In this document: in pieces, positions 31,390 to 41,884 of the stretch
Numbering within the stretch: position 1 is the first letter of the stretch
How the letters are laid out: each line of letters starts with the position of its first letter
Origin: Schistocephalus solidus
Taxonomy: Eukaryota > Platyhelminthes > Cestoda > Diphyllobothriidea > Diphyllobothriidae
Length of the DNA: 64,000 nt
Direction of reading: 5' to 3'
Assembly (NCBI GenBank): GCA_017591395.1
Contig: WEDG01003369.1
Coordinates: forward strand, 1-64,000
The notes under the pieces: model-generated
What the model saw: only the letters and a program-made list of their open reading frames with translations
What the model was told of the DNA's origin: nothing
The model's database searches: none
Translations under genes and position numbers: made by a program

Positions 31390-31585
31390 CTCATTGGATC
31401 ACCTACTTATGACCTTGTCAAAGTGGTTATACAAACGCCTAAAGCACCTAGGCAATGTTTCACAGTACAGAATCAGTAACATGCAAGCTTTTCTTCAAAG
31501 AATTCAAGGCCTTAATTTAAGTCCTAATGAATGCATTCTATCGTTTGATGTGGTTGCTCTATATTACTCAATACCACACTCAATT
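31390..31585 (+). mobile_element. Penelope-like element, left part of reverse transcriptase
   Basis: Encodes 'LSKWLYKRLKHLGNVSQYRI', then 'NMQAFLQRIQGLNLSPNE' and 'ILSFDVVALYYSIPHS'. This is the Penelope-like RT fingers and motif A (SFDVxxLYTSIP). The frame stops matching at the CAATT of 31581-31585 and resumes at 34614 on the far side of another element. Confidence 0.75.
31581..31585 (+). repeat. Target-site duplication, left copy (CAATT)
   Basis: CAATT here and at 34614-34618 flank the inserted non-LTR element. Joining the flanks across one copy restores the Penelope frame as 'SIPHSIESVA'. Confidence 0.6.
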
Positions 31586-34500
31586 CCTCTCCGCCTTAAC
31601 ATCAGAAATTGGTCGATACTATTAACTTTACAAACATGTCCCAACTGGTCAGATCAGTTACTAGAAATGACAACATTTTAGATTTAATTTTTACAAACGA
31701 TGTTCACCCTCTCTTTATGAATTTCCATCATGATCTATTTACAAGTGATCACGCAATAATTCACTGTTGTTTTCCAATTCCCCTTCTTACGAAGCCTGAG
31801 TTTAAATGCAATAACCTCGACTTTGCTAACATAAACCATGAAACAGTTAATAATTTCGTAAGCACTCTAGATTGGCATAGCATATTCTTAATCAACGATC
31901 TAAACTTTTTTTCCGTGAGCTATTGCAGAGCCTCACAGAAAAAAATCCAGTCTTTTATCCCGTTTAAGATTTTTTAATTCACATTCAGCTTCTTCTACTG
32001 TTCCGCATTTTCTCCAGAACAGACTTAAAAATTACGAAAGCAACTTAAAGATTCATCTAAAAGCTCTTTGTCAGTTCATTTTAAGGATTGCACAAATATT
32101 TGAATTAGCATCGAGAATAAGGCTCGCGCGAGATAAGCGTTGGGAGTCTCGGGCACTAAAGTGATGCCAATTCATCCAAATCTGTTGCTCAAATCTTTCA
32201 TGTTCGGTCATCGGCTAAGCGTCTGAATGTAACTCCGCCCTTACTCGACTGTAACAGAAAATTTGTTACAGATGATGTGGGCAAAGCAGAATTGTTAAAC
32301 TCGTTTTTTTGCCAACCACTTTACCACTGAAACTAGCCCCACTCCCACAATTCTTCTGCTTTCAAATTCACTTCTAACAACTATTAATTTCTCGCCTTCA
32401 TGTATTCAAAAGAAATAGCTCACCTAAAAATTCACATTCAGTTGGAACTGATAACATTCCAAACTCACTTATTAAAACAGTTAAGGGATTTTCCACCTTT
32501 ACTAAGCAAATTATACTCAGTATTTCTCGTAAATGGTTTCTTCCCCGATTATTGGAAAACTTCTATTATAATACCAGTTTTTAAATCTGGTTCCCGCTCG
32601 GACATTCATAACTATCGCGGTGTTCATAAAACGCCCTCTCTTGCTAAACTCTTCGAAAAACTAATTGCAAAACAAATCACGGATTTTTTTGCATAAGCAA
32701 TAAAATTATCAACTTATCCCAACACGGCTTCTTACCGGACCGTTCTTGTGAAACCTGCCACATGTCTTTTCTAAATCTACTAACCTCTCTTCGTAATGAT
32801 CATCTATCTGTAGTAGTTATCTATTTTTGATCTTAGTAAGGCATTCGATAAGGTGCCTCATAAACGACTTCTAGCTAAACTAGAAGCTATAGGATTCCGT
32901 AGTCCCCTTACTGACTTTATTAGATCATACCTAAATGATCGAAAACAAAAAAAGTTTTAGTAGGGTCCTCGTACTCAAGTCCTACCCCGATTGTCAGTGG
33001 TGTCCTTCAAGGTACCGTATTAGGTCCTTTGTTGTTCTTACTGTATATAAAATGATATTTCATCGATAGTTAAACATTCTCAATCTTTTTATTTATGCTG
33101 ATGATCTCAAATGCGTTTATTCTTTCTCTCAACTCTACAACCGAACGGTGCCTAGAACAAATTCATTCAGACTTAGACGCTCTTTCGGCCTGGAGCTCCA
33201 CATGGCTAATGGAGTTCTCACCTACTAAGTGTCGCTACATGAGTTTTTGGGCCTGTAAGGCTGCCGCAACCTCTTATCTTTGAAGGTTGCCATATGATTG
33301 AATGTTCCTCCATCAAGGACTTGGGCTTAAGCTACACCAATAAATTAGATCTTTCGCCTCATGCCGATAGAATTACGGCCAAAGCTGATCAGATTTGCGG
33401 CTTTATTTCTTATAATTTCTACCTTCCTGAAATTAAATTAAGACTTTATCGTATGTTTGTACTTCCCATTCTTGAATTTTGCTGTCCTTTCTTCGGTTTG
33501 ATGAACGAATCTAGCCGTTCAAAAAAATTGAAAATGTTCAAAGAAATTTCACCAAAAAAACTCCTATATCCGACTCTTTTTAACTACTTCCTACTCAACA
33601 AGATGCCAGCTAACGAAGCTAAAATTTCTTTTGGGTCAGGAGACTTGAAGCAGGCTTTTGTCTCCTTTTTTTCGTCTTAATAATAGTTCAACTCTCCCAA
33701 AGCTTTCTGTCATTACCCCCGTTAGTCTTCCTTATAACCTAAGAAATTCTGAACTAATTATACCTCCCCTGCATCCTCCACGTGTAAACGCTCTCTCTTC
33801 TTTGCTTCTAGGTATAGTTTTTCTTTGGAATAACTTGCCAATTGAAATAAGGTCGTTAACTAGTCTATCTGCATTCAAGCGAAGACTGCTCATTTATCTT
33901 AACACTGATTCTATTAACCTTTATTTTTCCTCATCTTTTCCCAGTAGCTTTCCCCATGACTCGGAGAAAGGACCATCGGGAATTTGAGTAACCCTCTTGA
34001 AACTATATTTACGCTACCTGGAGACGCCCATGAACTATAATGTCTCCTTATATCACCCGTCCTCCAAACGATGACGTCATTCGGACGTACAAATTCGGTG
34101 GTCCACAGTCTTAAATGCTGCGGTTTCTTTGGATACTAACCATCATCAGAATTCAATTCTGGATCCTATGATGCTGAGGACTTAAGTTCATTGACGCATT
34201 TTTCGTGAGATTCTGTTTCATACGCCTAAGTGATGAAGAACGAATCACCTCGACGTTTCATTATCTCATTCTGAAATGCTACTGCAGTATTACCCTATTC
34301 TACCACCTGACTATTTTTTTCCTAAGCGGTTTTTTCTCCTACCTTCTATTCGAAAATGAAGGCCTATTGAACTCTGCCTCCATTTTTCATGGTAGGAGTT
34401 TTTTCACTGCCTATTTTTTTCTAGTTCACCATTAATTTTTAAAACATTGCTAACTGTTGACATAGCAGGACAATTTATGAATTTGTACATTTTATCTGCA

Positions 34501-34613
34501 CACATTGTCATAACTTTATTTCGTTACTAATGTTTTGCTTAGACAGTACCTTCCCGGTGCTAACCAAATATAAATTCTAAAAAAAAAAAAAAAAAATTCT
34601 AAAAAAAACCTGA
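31586..34613 (+). mobile_element. Poly(A) non-LTR retrotransposon inserted in the Penelope-like element
   Basis: 5'-truncated element of about 3.0 kb. The endonuclease end has 'ILDLIFTND' and 'FTSDHAIIHC' at 31609-31977. The RT spans about 32400-33290: 'FFPDYWKTSIIIPVFKSGSR', 'LSKAFDKVPHKRLLAKLEAI' (motif A, about 32840) and 'FYADDLKC' near 33090. The C-terminal 'RLYRMFVLPILEFCCPFF' lies at 33294-33680, then 'LPYNLRNSELIIPP' and 'LWNNLPIEIRSLTSLSAFKR' at 33658-33987. It ends in A18, TTCT, A8. Several stops and frameshifts show it is inactive. Same family as 38560-39465. Confidence 0.75.
34579..34608 (+). repeat. Poly(A) tail of the inserted non-LTR element
   Basis: Two A runs separated by TTCT (the 'ATTCT' also precedes the first run). 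This marks the 3' terminus of the insertion just before the right CAATT. Confidence 0.75.
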
Positions 34614-34813
34614 CAATTGAGAGCGTAGCTTGACGTCTAGAAGAAACGCCAATAGACATTCCAACGCAGCACGTTTTAGACATGCTCTGGCTCTGCTATA
34701 CGAATTATTGTCAATTCGACGGTAAGCGTTACCAACAGGTCAAGGGTACTCCAATGGGTTCACCGATATCGGGGCTACTTGCCGAGCTTGTCTAACAACG
34801 TCTAGAAGAAGCT

Positions 34814-35245
34814 GTGGTTAAAATACTCGGGCCTAAAACGTGGCTTCGGTACGTTAATGATACCTTCGTGGTCATTAAGAACTGTGAGGTGAAACGGCTG
34901 CATGAAAGTCATCATGGTGTCTTCCCTGCTATACAATTCACTCGCGAAGGAGCAACAGGCGACATCCTTCCGTTTCTCGACATCACGGTTCAAAAATTGA
35001 GTGATGGCAAGCTCGCAACCAGAGTCCACAGAGAAGACTCCAATGCCGAACTAATCCTCAAATATGGGAGCAATCATCCTGCTGCCCACAAACGAAGTTG
35101 CGTTCGAGCTCTTTTTCACCGCGCCTTCCGGTACTTTAACAGCGAGTATCTACTTAAAAAAGAACTTGCCTATTTATACTTACTATTCCAATCTAACAGA
35201 TACCCGATGAGCTTCGTGAAAAACTGTCTGCGAAGTCACAGGTAA
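34814..35245 (+). pseudogene. Penelope-like RT C-terminal open frame
   Basis: 143 codons with 'RYVNDTFVVIKNCEVKRLHE', 'FTREGATGDILPFLDITVQK' and 'HKRSCVRALFHRAFRYFNSE', the palm end and thumb region of a Penelope-like RT. One catalytic aspartate of the YxDD motif is asparagine. Confidence 0.75.
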
Positions 35246-35408
35246 CCACAATATCAGAGCTCTAATGGAGAAGTAGTACCGAGGAAATTCCATTCATGGC
35301 CATACATGCAGGTCATTTCGGTAACAATCGCCCGACAATTAGACCGATTTGGCATCTGCATCGCTCACAAGCCAGCGTCCTCCCTGCGGGCAGCACTATC
35401 ACGTGTTA

Positions 35409-35778
35409 AAGATCCCGTACCCAAAGAGCAGCAATTCCATGTGCGAATAGCGCTTGCGCTTATATAGGCCATACAGGCCAACGACTCAGGACCCGCATAA
35501 ACGAACACAAACTGGCCATCCGCCGACGCGATCCCTGGTATCTCGTGTTTGCGCACGTCGTTGATTGCGACCACCGCTTCAGTTGGGAGGGAACTGAAGT
35601 GTTCGCCATGGCTAGCAACCAGCAGGCACGCGAATTCATCGAAGCTTGGCACTCCGGCACAAACAGCATCAACCGCCACGTCTATCTGGATGCGCATTAC
35701 GAAGGTCTGCGTGCACGGTCCACTGACTTGCGCCCTCTTAAAATCAACAACTGCTTATCCGTGCCCATGCAAGTGTAA
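35409..35778 (+). pseudogene. GIY-YIG endonuclease domain of Penelope-like element
   Basis: After an in-frame TAA, an open frame encodes 'IPCANSACAYIGHTGQRLRT', then 'RINEHKLAIRRRDP', 'SWEGTEVFAMASNQQAREFI' and 'TNSINRHVYLDAH'. The 'CAYIG' tip, the conserved arginine and 'INEH', and the late 'NR.V' match GIY-YIG domains fused to Penelope-like RTs, which make the nick used to prime integration. It ends at TAA about 35778. Confidence 0.78.
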
Positions 35779-36046
35779 CCTCACTGACTCTGCATCTCCC
35801 GCCACGTGAGTTTCTATCAAAACTCTAACACCCCTCCCCTTACATGCGACAGCTATCGTAACAGGTTTCACGGCCCCGCAAAACCCCATGGCGTCAGACT
35901 GTCGGTGTAACTTCTGTGCCCCGAAACCCTCCAGCGTGAAAAATCCCAACTCTCACTTCTCAATTCGTCTGACGACGGGTTGGTGTAACCATTTTGAAAA
36001 GTCACATGCAAACCTCTATTTTCCGACTAGCGTTCTTTCTTCATAT

Positions 36047-36049
<3 letters not shown>

Positions 36050-36099
<50 letters not shown>

Positions 36100-36123
36100 T
36101 ATATATATATATATATATATATA
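36050..36123 (+). repeat. (TA)n microsatellite
   Basis: About 74 bp of TA dinucleotides with one 'TATACTATA' interruption at about 36097-36102. Confidence 0.95.
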
Positions 36124-36287
36124 AATGAGAACTGAGAGTTTGGATTGTCACGCTGGAAGGTTAAGAAGCACAGAGGTTACATGGAGGTGTGGTTGCACGC
36201 CAAGGGGCGGCTAGGACTTAGGGGACCCGGCCGCGCCAGCCACCTGCGTCCTCTCCCGCCTCCGGTCTTCTTGACTCTGTCTTGACA

Positions 36288-37186
36288 CCGGAGAAGAATA
36301 GACTACACAAAGCCTACATGGACCTTCGGACTGACGCCACCAAAGCAGCCTTTTTCAGATGCCGGCGCCTTGTACAACAACCGCTGCGGGAGATGCAGGA
36401 TGCCTGGATGATCCGAAAGGCTGAGGAAATCCAGGGGTATGCGGACCGCAATGAAATGAAAAACTTTTTCAAAGCCATCAAAGCCATCTACGGCCCGTGT
36501 ATCAAGGGGTCCGCACCACTGCTCAGCTCTGACGGCACAACACTGCTGACAGAGAAATCGCAAATTCTGAAGCGCTGGGCCGAGCACTTCAGAAGTGTCC
36601 TTAATTGCTCATCAGCCATCTCCGATGCTGCCACTTACCGGCTCCCTCAAGTGGACACGAACAATGACCTGGATCTTCCGCCTTCCCTACCAGAAACCAT
36701 CTGGGCCGTGCAGCAGATTTCCAGCGGTAAAGCACCGGGATCCGACGCAATCCCACCGGAAGTCTACAAACACGGTGGGCCCCGTCTGATGGCAGAACTC
36801 ACAACACTCTTCCAGGAGATGTGGCGCCAAGGACAAGTTCCTCAGGATTTCAAAGACGCGACCATCGTCCATCTCTACAAACGGAAGGGGAACTGGCAAC
36901 TCTGTGATAATCACTGAGGCATCTCGTTGCTCAACATCGCCGGGAAGATCTTCGCCTGTATCCTTCTCAATCGTCTTAACGGTCACCTAGAGCAGGGCCT
37001 GCTCCCGGAAAGCCAATGTGGCTTCCGCCGACACCGCGGAACAACCGATATGAACTTTGCCGCCCGCCAGCTACAAGAGAAGTGTCAGGAGATGCGAACT
37101 CACCTATACACTACCTTCGTGGATCTAACGAAAGCCTTTGACATGGTGAATCGTGACGGACTGTGGAAAGTCATGCAGAAATTCGT
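36288..37186 (+). mobile_element. RTE-like retrotransposon, truncated reverse transcriptase
   Basis: Open from 36282 to 36914, then a TGA (36915-36917), then open to about 37186 in the same frame. It shows the RT N-terminus 'NFFKAIKAIYGPCIKGSAPL', 'EHFRSVLN', 'ISSGKAPGSDAIPPEVYKHG', 'DFKDATIVHLYKRKGNWQLC', 'GISLLNIAGKIFACILLNRL', 'ESQCGFRRHRGTTDM' and motif A 'TTFVDLTKAFDMVNRDGLWK'. It breaks off after 'KVMQKF', before the YADD motif. It is likely 5'-truncated too, since it abuts the ~180-bp repeat word at 36240-36287. The single internal stop in otherwise intact RT suggests a fairly young copy. Confidence 0.85.
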
Positions 37187-37880
37187 CTTAGAATTGTCTA
37201 AAACGTAACGAACATTCCAGGCTGCTTGTGCAAGTGGACTCACCAGAGCAGCCTGGAAGGTATGGCGAGGGGATGGGGACGGGGGTATTGTTGTTCGTTT
37301 GAGTTTTACGACCGCGTATTTTGCGCTCTGCGAGCCGCGGCCGGCTGTAGAAGACGTGATAACCAGCATTCGTTTAGGGCACCTTTTCTAGCCCCTTCCT
37401 CCGTGAGGAGGCAAGCAGTGCTTTCCCTAAATAGGGCCGCTCGGAAATCCCAGACGGCTGCCGGATTCCCCTATGTGTCACGGTTTTGTTTTAGTGGGAG
37501 AACGACCCGAGTTAGCCTGGGCCGTCTACTGGGTTGTTTGGTGCCCCCACTGTACGACTTTTTGAGAGGGGGAAGGTAGGAAGTTCGGGAGTCAGACATA
37601 CCGGGTGTGGAGACACACACAACACCGGAGACCCTCACCTGCTTTAGCTCCCCGGTCGTAATGGTTGCCCGGGGTGTGGCCACTGGGAAGAACCCAACTT
37701 CGAGGAGTCACAGGCGAGAATTGGGTACCAGTTAGAGGTGGCCACAGAAGCATTCACCACCTGTACGAGACAAATGGAGCGACCAAATGCTATCTGTGTG
37801 GTGCTACCCCTAACCAGTACCCCTACACACCAAATGCTAGAATGAATAACGATCACAGGTAACCCCATAAAATGGATTGA
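37187..37880. other. GC-rich unassigned segment after the RTE break
   Basis: About 700 bp, clearly richer in GC than the surroundings. A perfect inverted repeat TTCCAGGCTGC / GCAGCCTGGAA lies at 37215-37225 and 37248-37258. A short open frame at 37665-37862 ends 'NGATKCYLCGATPNQYPYTP'. It could be an element UTR. No family recognised. Confidence 0.3.
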
Positions 37881-38559
37881 AAACTTCCTCATGTGTCCGC
37901 GCTAGATTGTTAAATAGAGAACTCATGTTCTGCTGCTGTCGAAAGTAGGATGATATTGATAGCGATGTGGACTTAGACCAGGGTTTTTTGTAAATGACAT
38001 AAAAACCTAGAGTAACATCCGGAGACCTGCTGACGAAGATGAAAAGCAGATCAACCTAACACGGTTGGAGGAGTGGTCGAATCATTGCCCCCTGTAGTTC
38101 AACCTCACTTAATGTACGGTACTTTACTCAGGTAACATATCCGGATCAACCAACAGTTTAAAGTACTTCCTTAAAGGTGTAGTCTTACAAGTCTTCGAAA
38201 CCCGAAAAGACCTTGTTGTTATGATGACCACGTATAACTGCTCGAGTTTGGCTAACAGCGCAATGTCCCTGTTGCGCGCAATCAGAAAAGCCCTTGTGGA
38301 GTTCGATGAAGATCTCTACCCCAAGATTTTCGGAACATTCCTGATACCGCACTTGGGATATGCTGTCTAATAGCTTGAAACCCTGGGCAGGTTAAGATCA
38401 CAACAGTTTCAACAAAATTGAATGTAGAGCCACCAAAATGTTTTAGAGTCAAAGCTGCCTGCCATATGCAGCCCAACTTATGAACTTAATTCTGCTATCT
38501 TTTAGTTATGGGCAAATGCGTGGAGATCTCATTCGGATATGGTGTATTATGAAAGAATT

Positions 38560-39465
38560 GGATTATATCCGATTTTCGAGAACTTCTTTGAATTTTTTAC
38601 AGTGCAAGCTTTTTGGCATAACCCCGTTATTCTTCCTTATAACCTAGGAAATTCTGCACTTATTATATCTCCTCCTCTATCCTCCACGTGTAAATGCTCT
38701 CTATACTTTGCTTTTAGATATAGTTTTTTTGGAATAACTTGCAAATTGAAATTAGGTCAGTAAATAATCTATCTGAACTCAAGCGAAGACTGCACATCTA
38801 TCTTAGCAATGATTCCATTAACCTTTTATTTTCCTCATCTTTTCCGAGCAGCTTTCGTTATGACTGGGGAATTTAAGTGACCTTCTTGAAAGTATTTTTT
38901 ATCTACGTCGAATCCCCCATGAAGCATGATATCTCCTTAAACCACCAGTCATTTAAAAGATGAAGTCCTTCGGACGTACACAGTTTAAAATGCTGCCGTT
39001 TCGTTGGATACTTACCATCATCAGAATTCAATTGTGTATCCTGAGATTCTGTGGTTTCAAGTTCACTGACGCCTTTTCCAGAGATTTTGTTTCATGCGCC
39101 CTAGTGATCAGGAACGAACCATACCGACTTTTTATTATCTCATTCTGAATTGCTACTGCAGTCTTAGCCTACACTACCTCTTGCCTTATATTCCTAAGCG
39201 GTTTTTTCTCCTACCCCTATTCGAAAATGGGAGCCTATTGAACTCTGCCTCCATTCTCAGGGTAAGATTTTTTGACTGCCTTTTTTCCAGTTCACAATTA
39301 ATTTCAAAACATCGCTTACTATTGCCCTAACAGGAAACGTTTTGCCTACATTATTAAATATTTGTACATTTTCTCTGCACATATTGACATCATTTTATTT
39401 CGGTACTTTTGTTTATTTCGACAGTGCCTTCCCGGGGCTTACCAAATATAAATTCTAAACTTCCA
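38560..39465 (+). mobile_element. 3' fragment of the poly(A) non-LTR family
   Basis: Co-linear with 33690-34575 of the inserted element: 'LPYNLGNSALIISPP', then the shared 3' UTR with 'accatcatcagaattcaatt', 'ggttttttctcctac', 'gcctattgaactctgcctcc' and 'accaaatataaattctaaa'. 5'-truncated. The A tail is reduced to AAA. Confidence 0.75.
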
Positions 39466-40537
39466 TCAGACATGAACGAGGGTGGCGTACACATTAGTGC
39501 CATTTCCATAAGGACTGAAGTTGAAAGCAGATAGATGAAATCATCGGTGAAAACTACTGCAGCGGAAATTTGTGTGAAAGAGTTGCAGCACGGCTAACCT
39601 CAATGTACGATAGGCATCAAATTGTGTATAATGGTCACATTAGAATACACCTAGTCAGTGAAATTCCGTGGCAAGGCTGATGCATTCCTTGTCATCGTTC
39701 TCATCGTTATTAAAGTATCAAACGTGGTAATTGAGAAAGCATGGAATGCAGTTGGCATTCATCTCTAGGCCCACTTGGGAGTTCAGACCACGACATCTTA
39801 CTTCCTACACTACAATTTAAACCTGCTGAAGCGTTTTCCAAAATATACAGCTTTTTCCGTGATTTCTGCTCAGCCCTTTCAACTAAATTATTGCTACATC
39901 TTAATTCCTAAGTTGATCTGCTTTACTTCAATGCCAGGATGTGAATACCCGTACTAATATAAAGTGTAAAGCTTCAGATCGATTTATTTCTCCTTTTGTT
40001 CCCCATAAGAAAATAATTAATGTGACGGTTGAGGTTTACCTCCCTTTAATTTTCGCTGCAGTTTGCATAAACTCATAAACTCATCTGCAAAACATCGTTT
40101 CCGTTCGGCCTGTGATTCGACGTATTCTTAAGCGGGCTATGAGGCTGTCCAAAAACAAACGGCTGGGCAATGAGGTCAAATTTTTTGAAAATCGTTCGTT
40201 AAATATCGCGAAACTTTCTTCCTACACAGCTAGAAACATAGACAAACTCGGCGCCTCGTCTTTCAAGATGCCCATGGCAATCACATAGTTGACGACAAGT
40301 TGGCGGCTGATAGATTCAACGTTTTCGTGTCCAGAAATGTATCGAAAATTTAACGTAAACCTTTCCCACCGTGTGGGGCTGAACCGGTGCCGTCCTCTGG
40401 GCGTAACAGTAGCCATTCGAAGTTTACGTTAATCTCATAGTCCTGAACCAGATGTCTTCCCGGTTATTATTATAAAAGAGAATGCTTATGATATTTACCG
40501 TCCATTCTGTTTAAGATATTTTATTTAGCTTTGTGCA
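39466..40537. other. No feature recognised
   Basis: Open frames here (39775-39957 +, 40222-40416 -) carry no motif I know. The - frame spells 'FRYISGHENVESISRQLVVN' and might be coding, but it lacks any support. Confidence 0.25.
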
Positions 40538-41760
40538 GTGAAACTTTTCCTAATGTATGAAAAGAATCGCGCATTCTGCCCATCTATGTCATTTGACGAT
40601 TTTAGGCCAATCAACACATTTTCTGCCGATTTGAAGATAATGGAGATCTTGATAAAAGATAAGATGATGCTTCACTTAACCGAGAATAACCTACGGATTG
40701 CGGCCCAGCATGGGCCCCTCAAAACAAGGTCTTGTGAAAACTTTCAGCTCTCTTTCTTTGATAACTTGCTACACTCAAGGGACAATAGTTTTGCACTTTA
40801 CATAGTCTATTTCAATTTCACTTCGGCTTCTATTCACGTTGGCCGATCTCTACTTCACCGGAAACTGTCCTCTTTCGGTTGATGTGGTAAACGTCTTTAG
40901 TTGATATCTTCTTATCTGGGCTCTCACATATCTACTTAGATCTCCAATGGTAGCTTCAAGCCCGTATGTGTGATGAATGGAATTATTCAGTGAAGTGTGC
41001 TTGGCCCACTCTTATCTTGCCTTTTTGTCAATGATGTACCAAGTTTATTTCAGAATGGTAGGCCCTTTATGTATGCTGATGATTTAAAAGTTGCCATCTG
41101 TACAAGACGGCAGATCGCAGTATCGTGCTTGAACTCTTAAAAACGATCTTATGGCCTTTGCCCGGTGGTGCTGCATATGGCGTAGTTCCTTTTCTTGCCA
41201 GAAATGCCCTGTTATGGTTGCTGCTTACAATAATTAGTCTGAACTAAGCATAAATGGTTACGGCCTAAATGTATCCGGAGTTAGTAAATATCTAGGCATA
41301 TCATATTCCAACGGTCTTAATCTTCCAGAGCATTGGGCCTTGAGTGTCTCCAAAGCACGCATAACTACCGGGTTTATCCACCGAAATTTCATCACTATCG
41401 ATATTAGTCTCTGCCTTTATTAAATGTACGTTAGGCCTGACCTGGAATACTGCTCGTGTCCATTTAAACTTCTGCGTGTTAGTGAGCGGAAGAAAATAGA
41501 AGCAGTTCCACTTTTTTTTACGAAAAGCGTTTCATCATCTGAGCACCGTAAGCTGATCTGTCACCAATGACGTGGGCTTATAAAAGTTGATCTGTTCTGG
41601 TTTCACTGATTAAGGAAGGAAGAAGATTCACTGTTTAAGCCTTTAAACAGTCGTAGGTTTTAGCCCCTTACCAGTGTAAAGCAGCTTCACCACTATAAGC
41701 GCAGCAGTCATCGCAATATTTTTTATTATACTCACTTTAAGTCGCTTTCTTGTGGGAATG
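40538..41760 (+). mobile_element. CR1-like non-LTR retrotransposon, decayed RT to C-terminus
   Basis: Same family as 27140-30110, opposite strand. It shows 'FRPINTFSADLKIMEILIKD', 'IAAQHGPLKTRSCENFQLSF' and 'LYIVYFNFTSASIHVGRS' (motif A with the catalytic D changed to N). In other frames 'GRPFMYADDLKVAI' lies near 41060. The C-terminal 'LLNVR' and 'PGILLVSI' segment extends to 41480, with 'HYKRSSHRNIFYY' near 41700. Many stops. Confidence 0.7.
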
Positions 41761-41884
41761 AGTCTATCACCCCTAAGGTCCCTATTCACATGCAAAAATG
41801 GCAATATAATAAAATTTTACAACAATAAATCTGAAAAATGTAAATGTAAGGTCATTTTTTGCGTGGGTAAGGCGAAAGCTGTCG

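Larger units (their letters stand above)
34614..35780 (+). mobile_element. Penelope-like element, right part: RT palm and GIY-YIG endonuclease
   Basis: From 34614 the frame reads 'IESVA', stop, 'RLEETPIDIPTQHVLDML', 'FDGKRYQQVKGTPMGSPISG' (RT motif B region), then 'TWLRYVNDTFVVI', where the catalytic YVDD is changed to YVND. It continues 'ILPFLDITVQ' and 'LILKYGSNHPAAHKRSCVRA' to a stop at 35245. The GIY-YIG domain follows in another frame at about 35409-35778. This order (RT then GIY-YIG) is that of Penelope-like elements. Stops, the frame change and the altered YVDD show a dead copy. Confidence 0.82.

Noticed and set aside
35180..35245. Hammerhead ribozyme at 'CGATGAGCTTCGTGAAAAAC' in the Penelope element
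   Set aside because: It lies inside conserved RT coding sequence and lacks flanking stems I and III.
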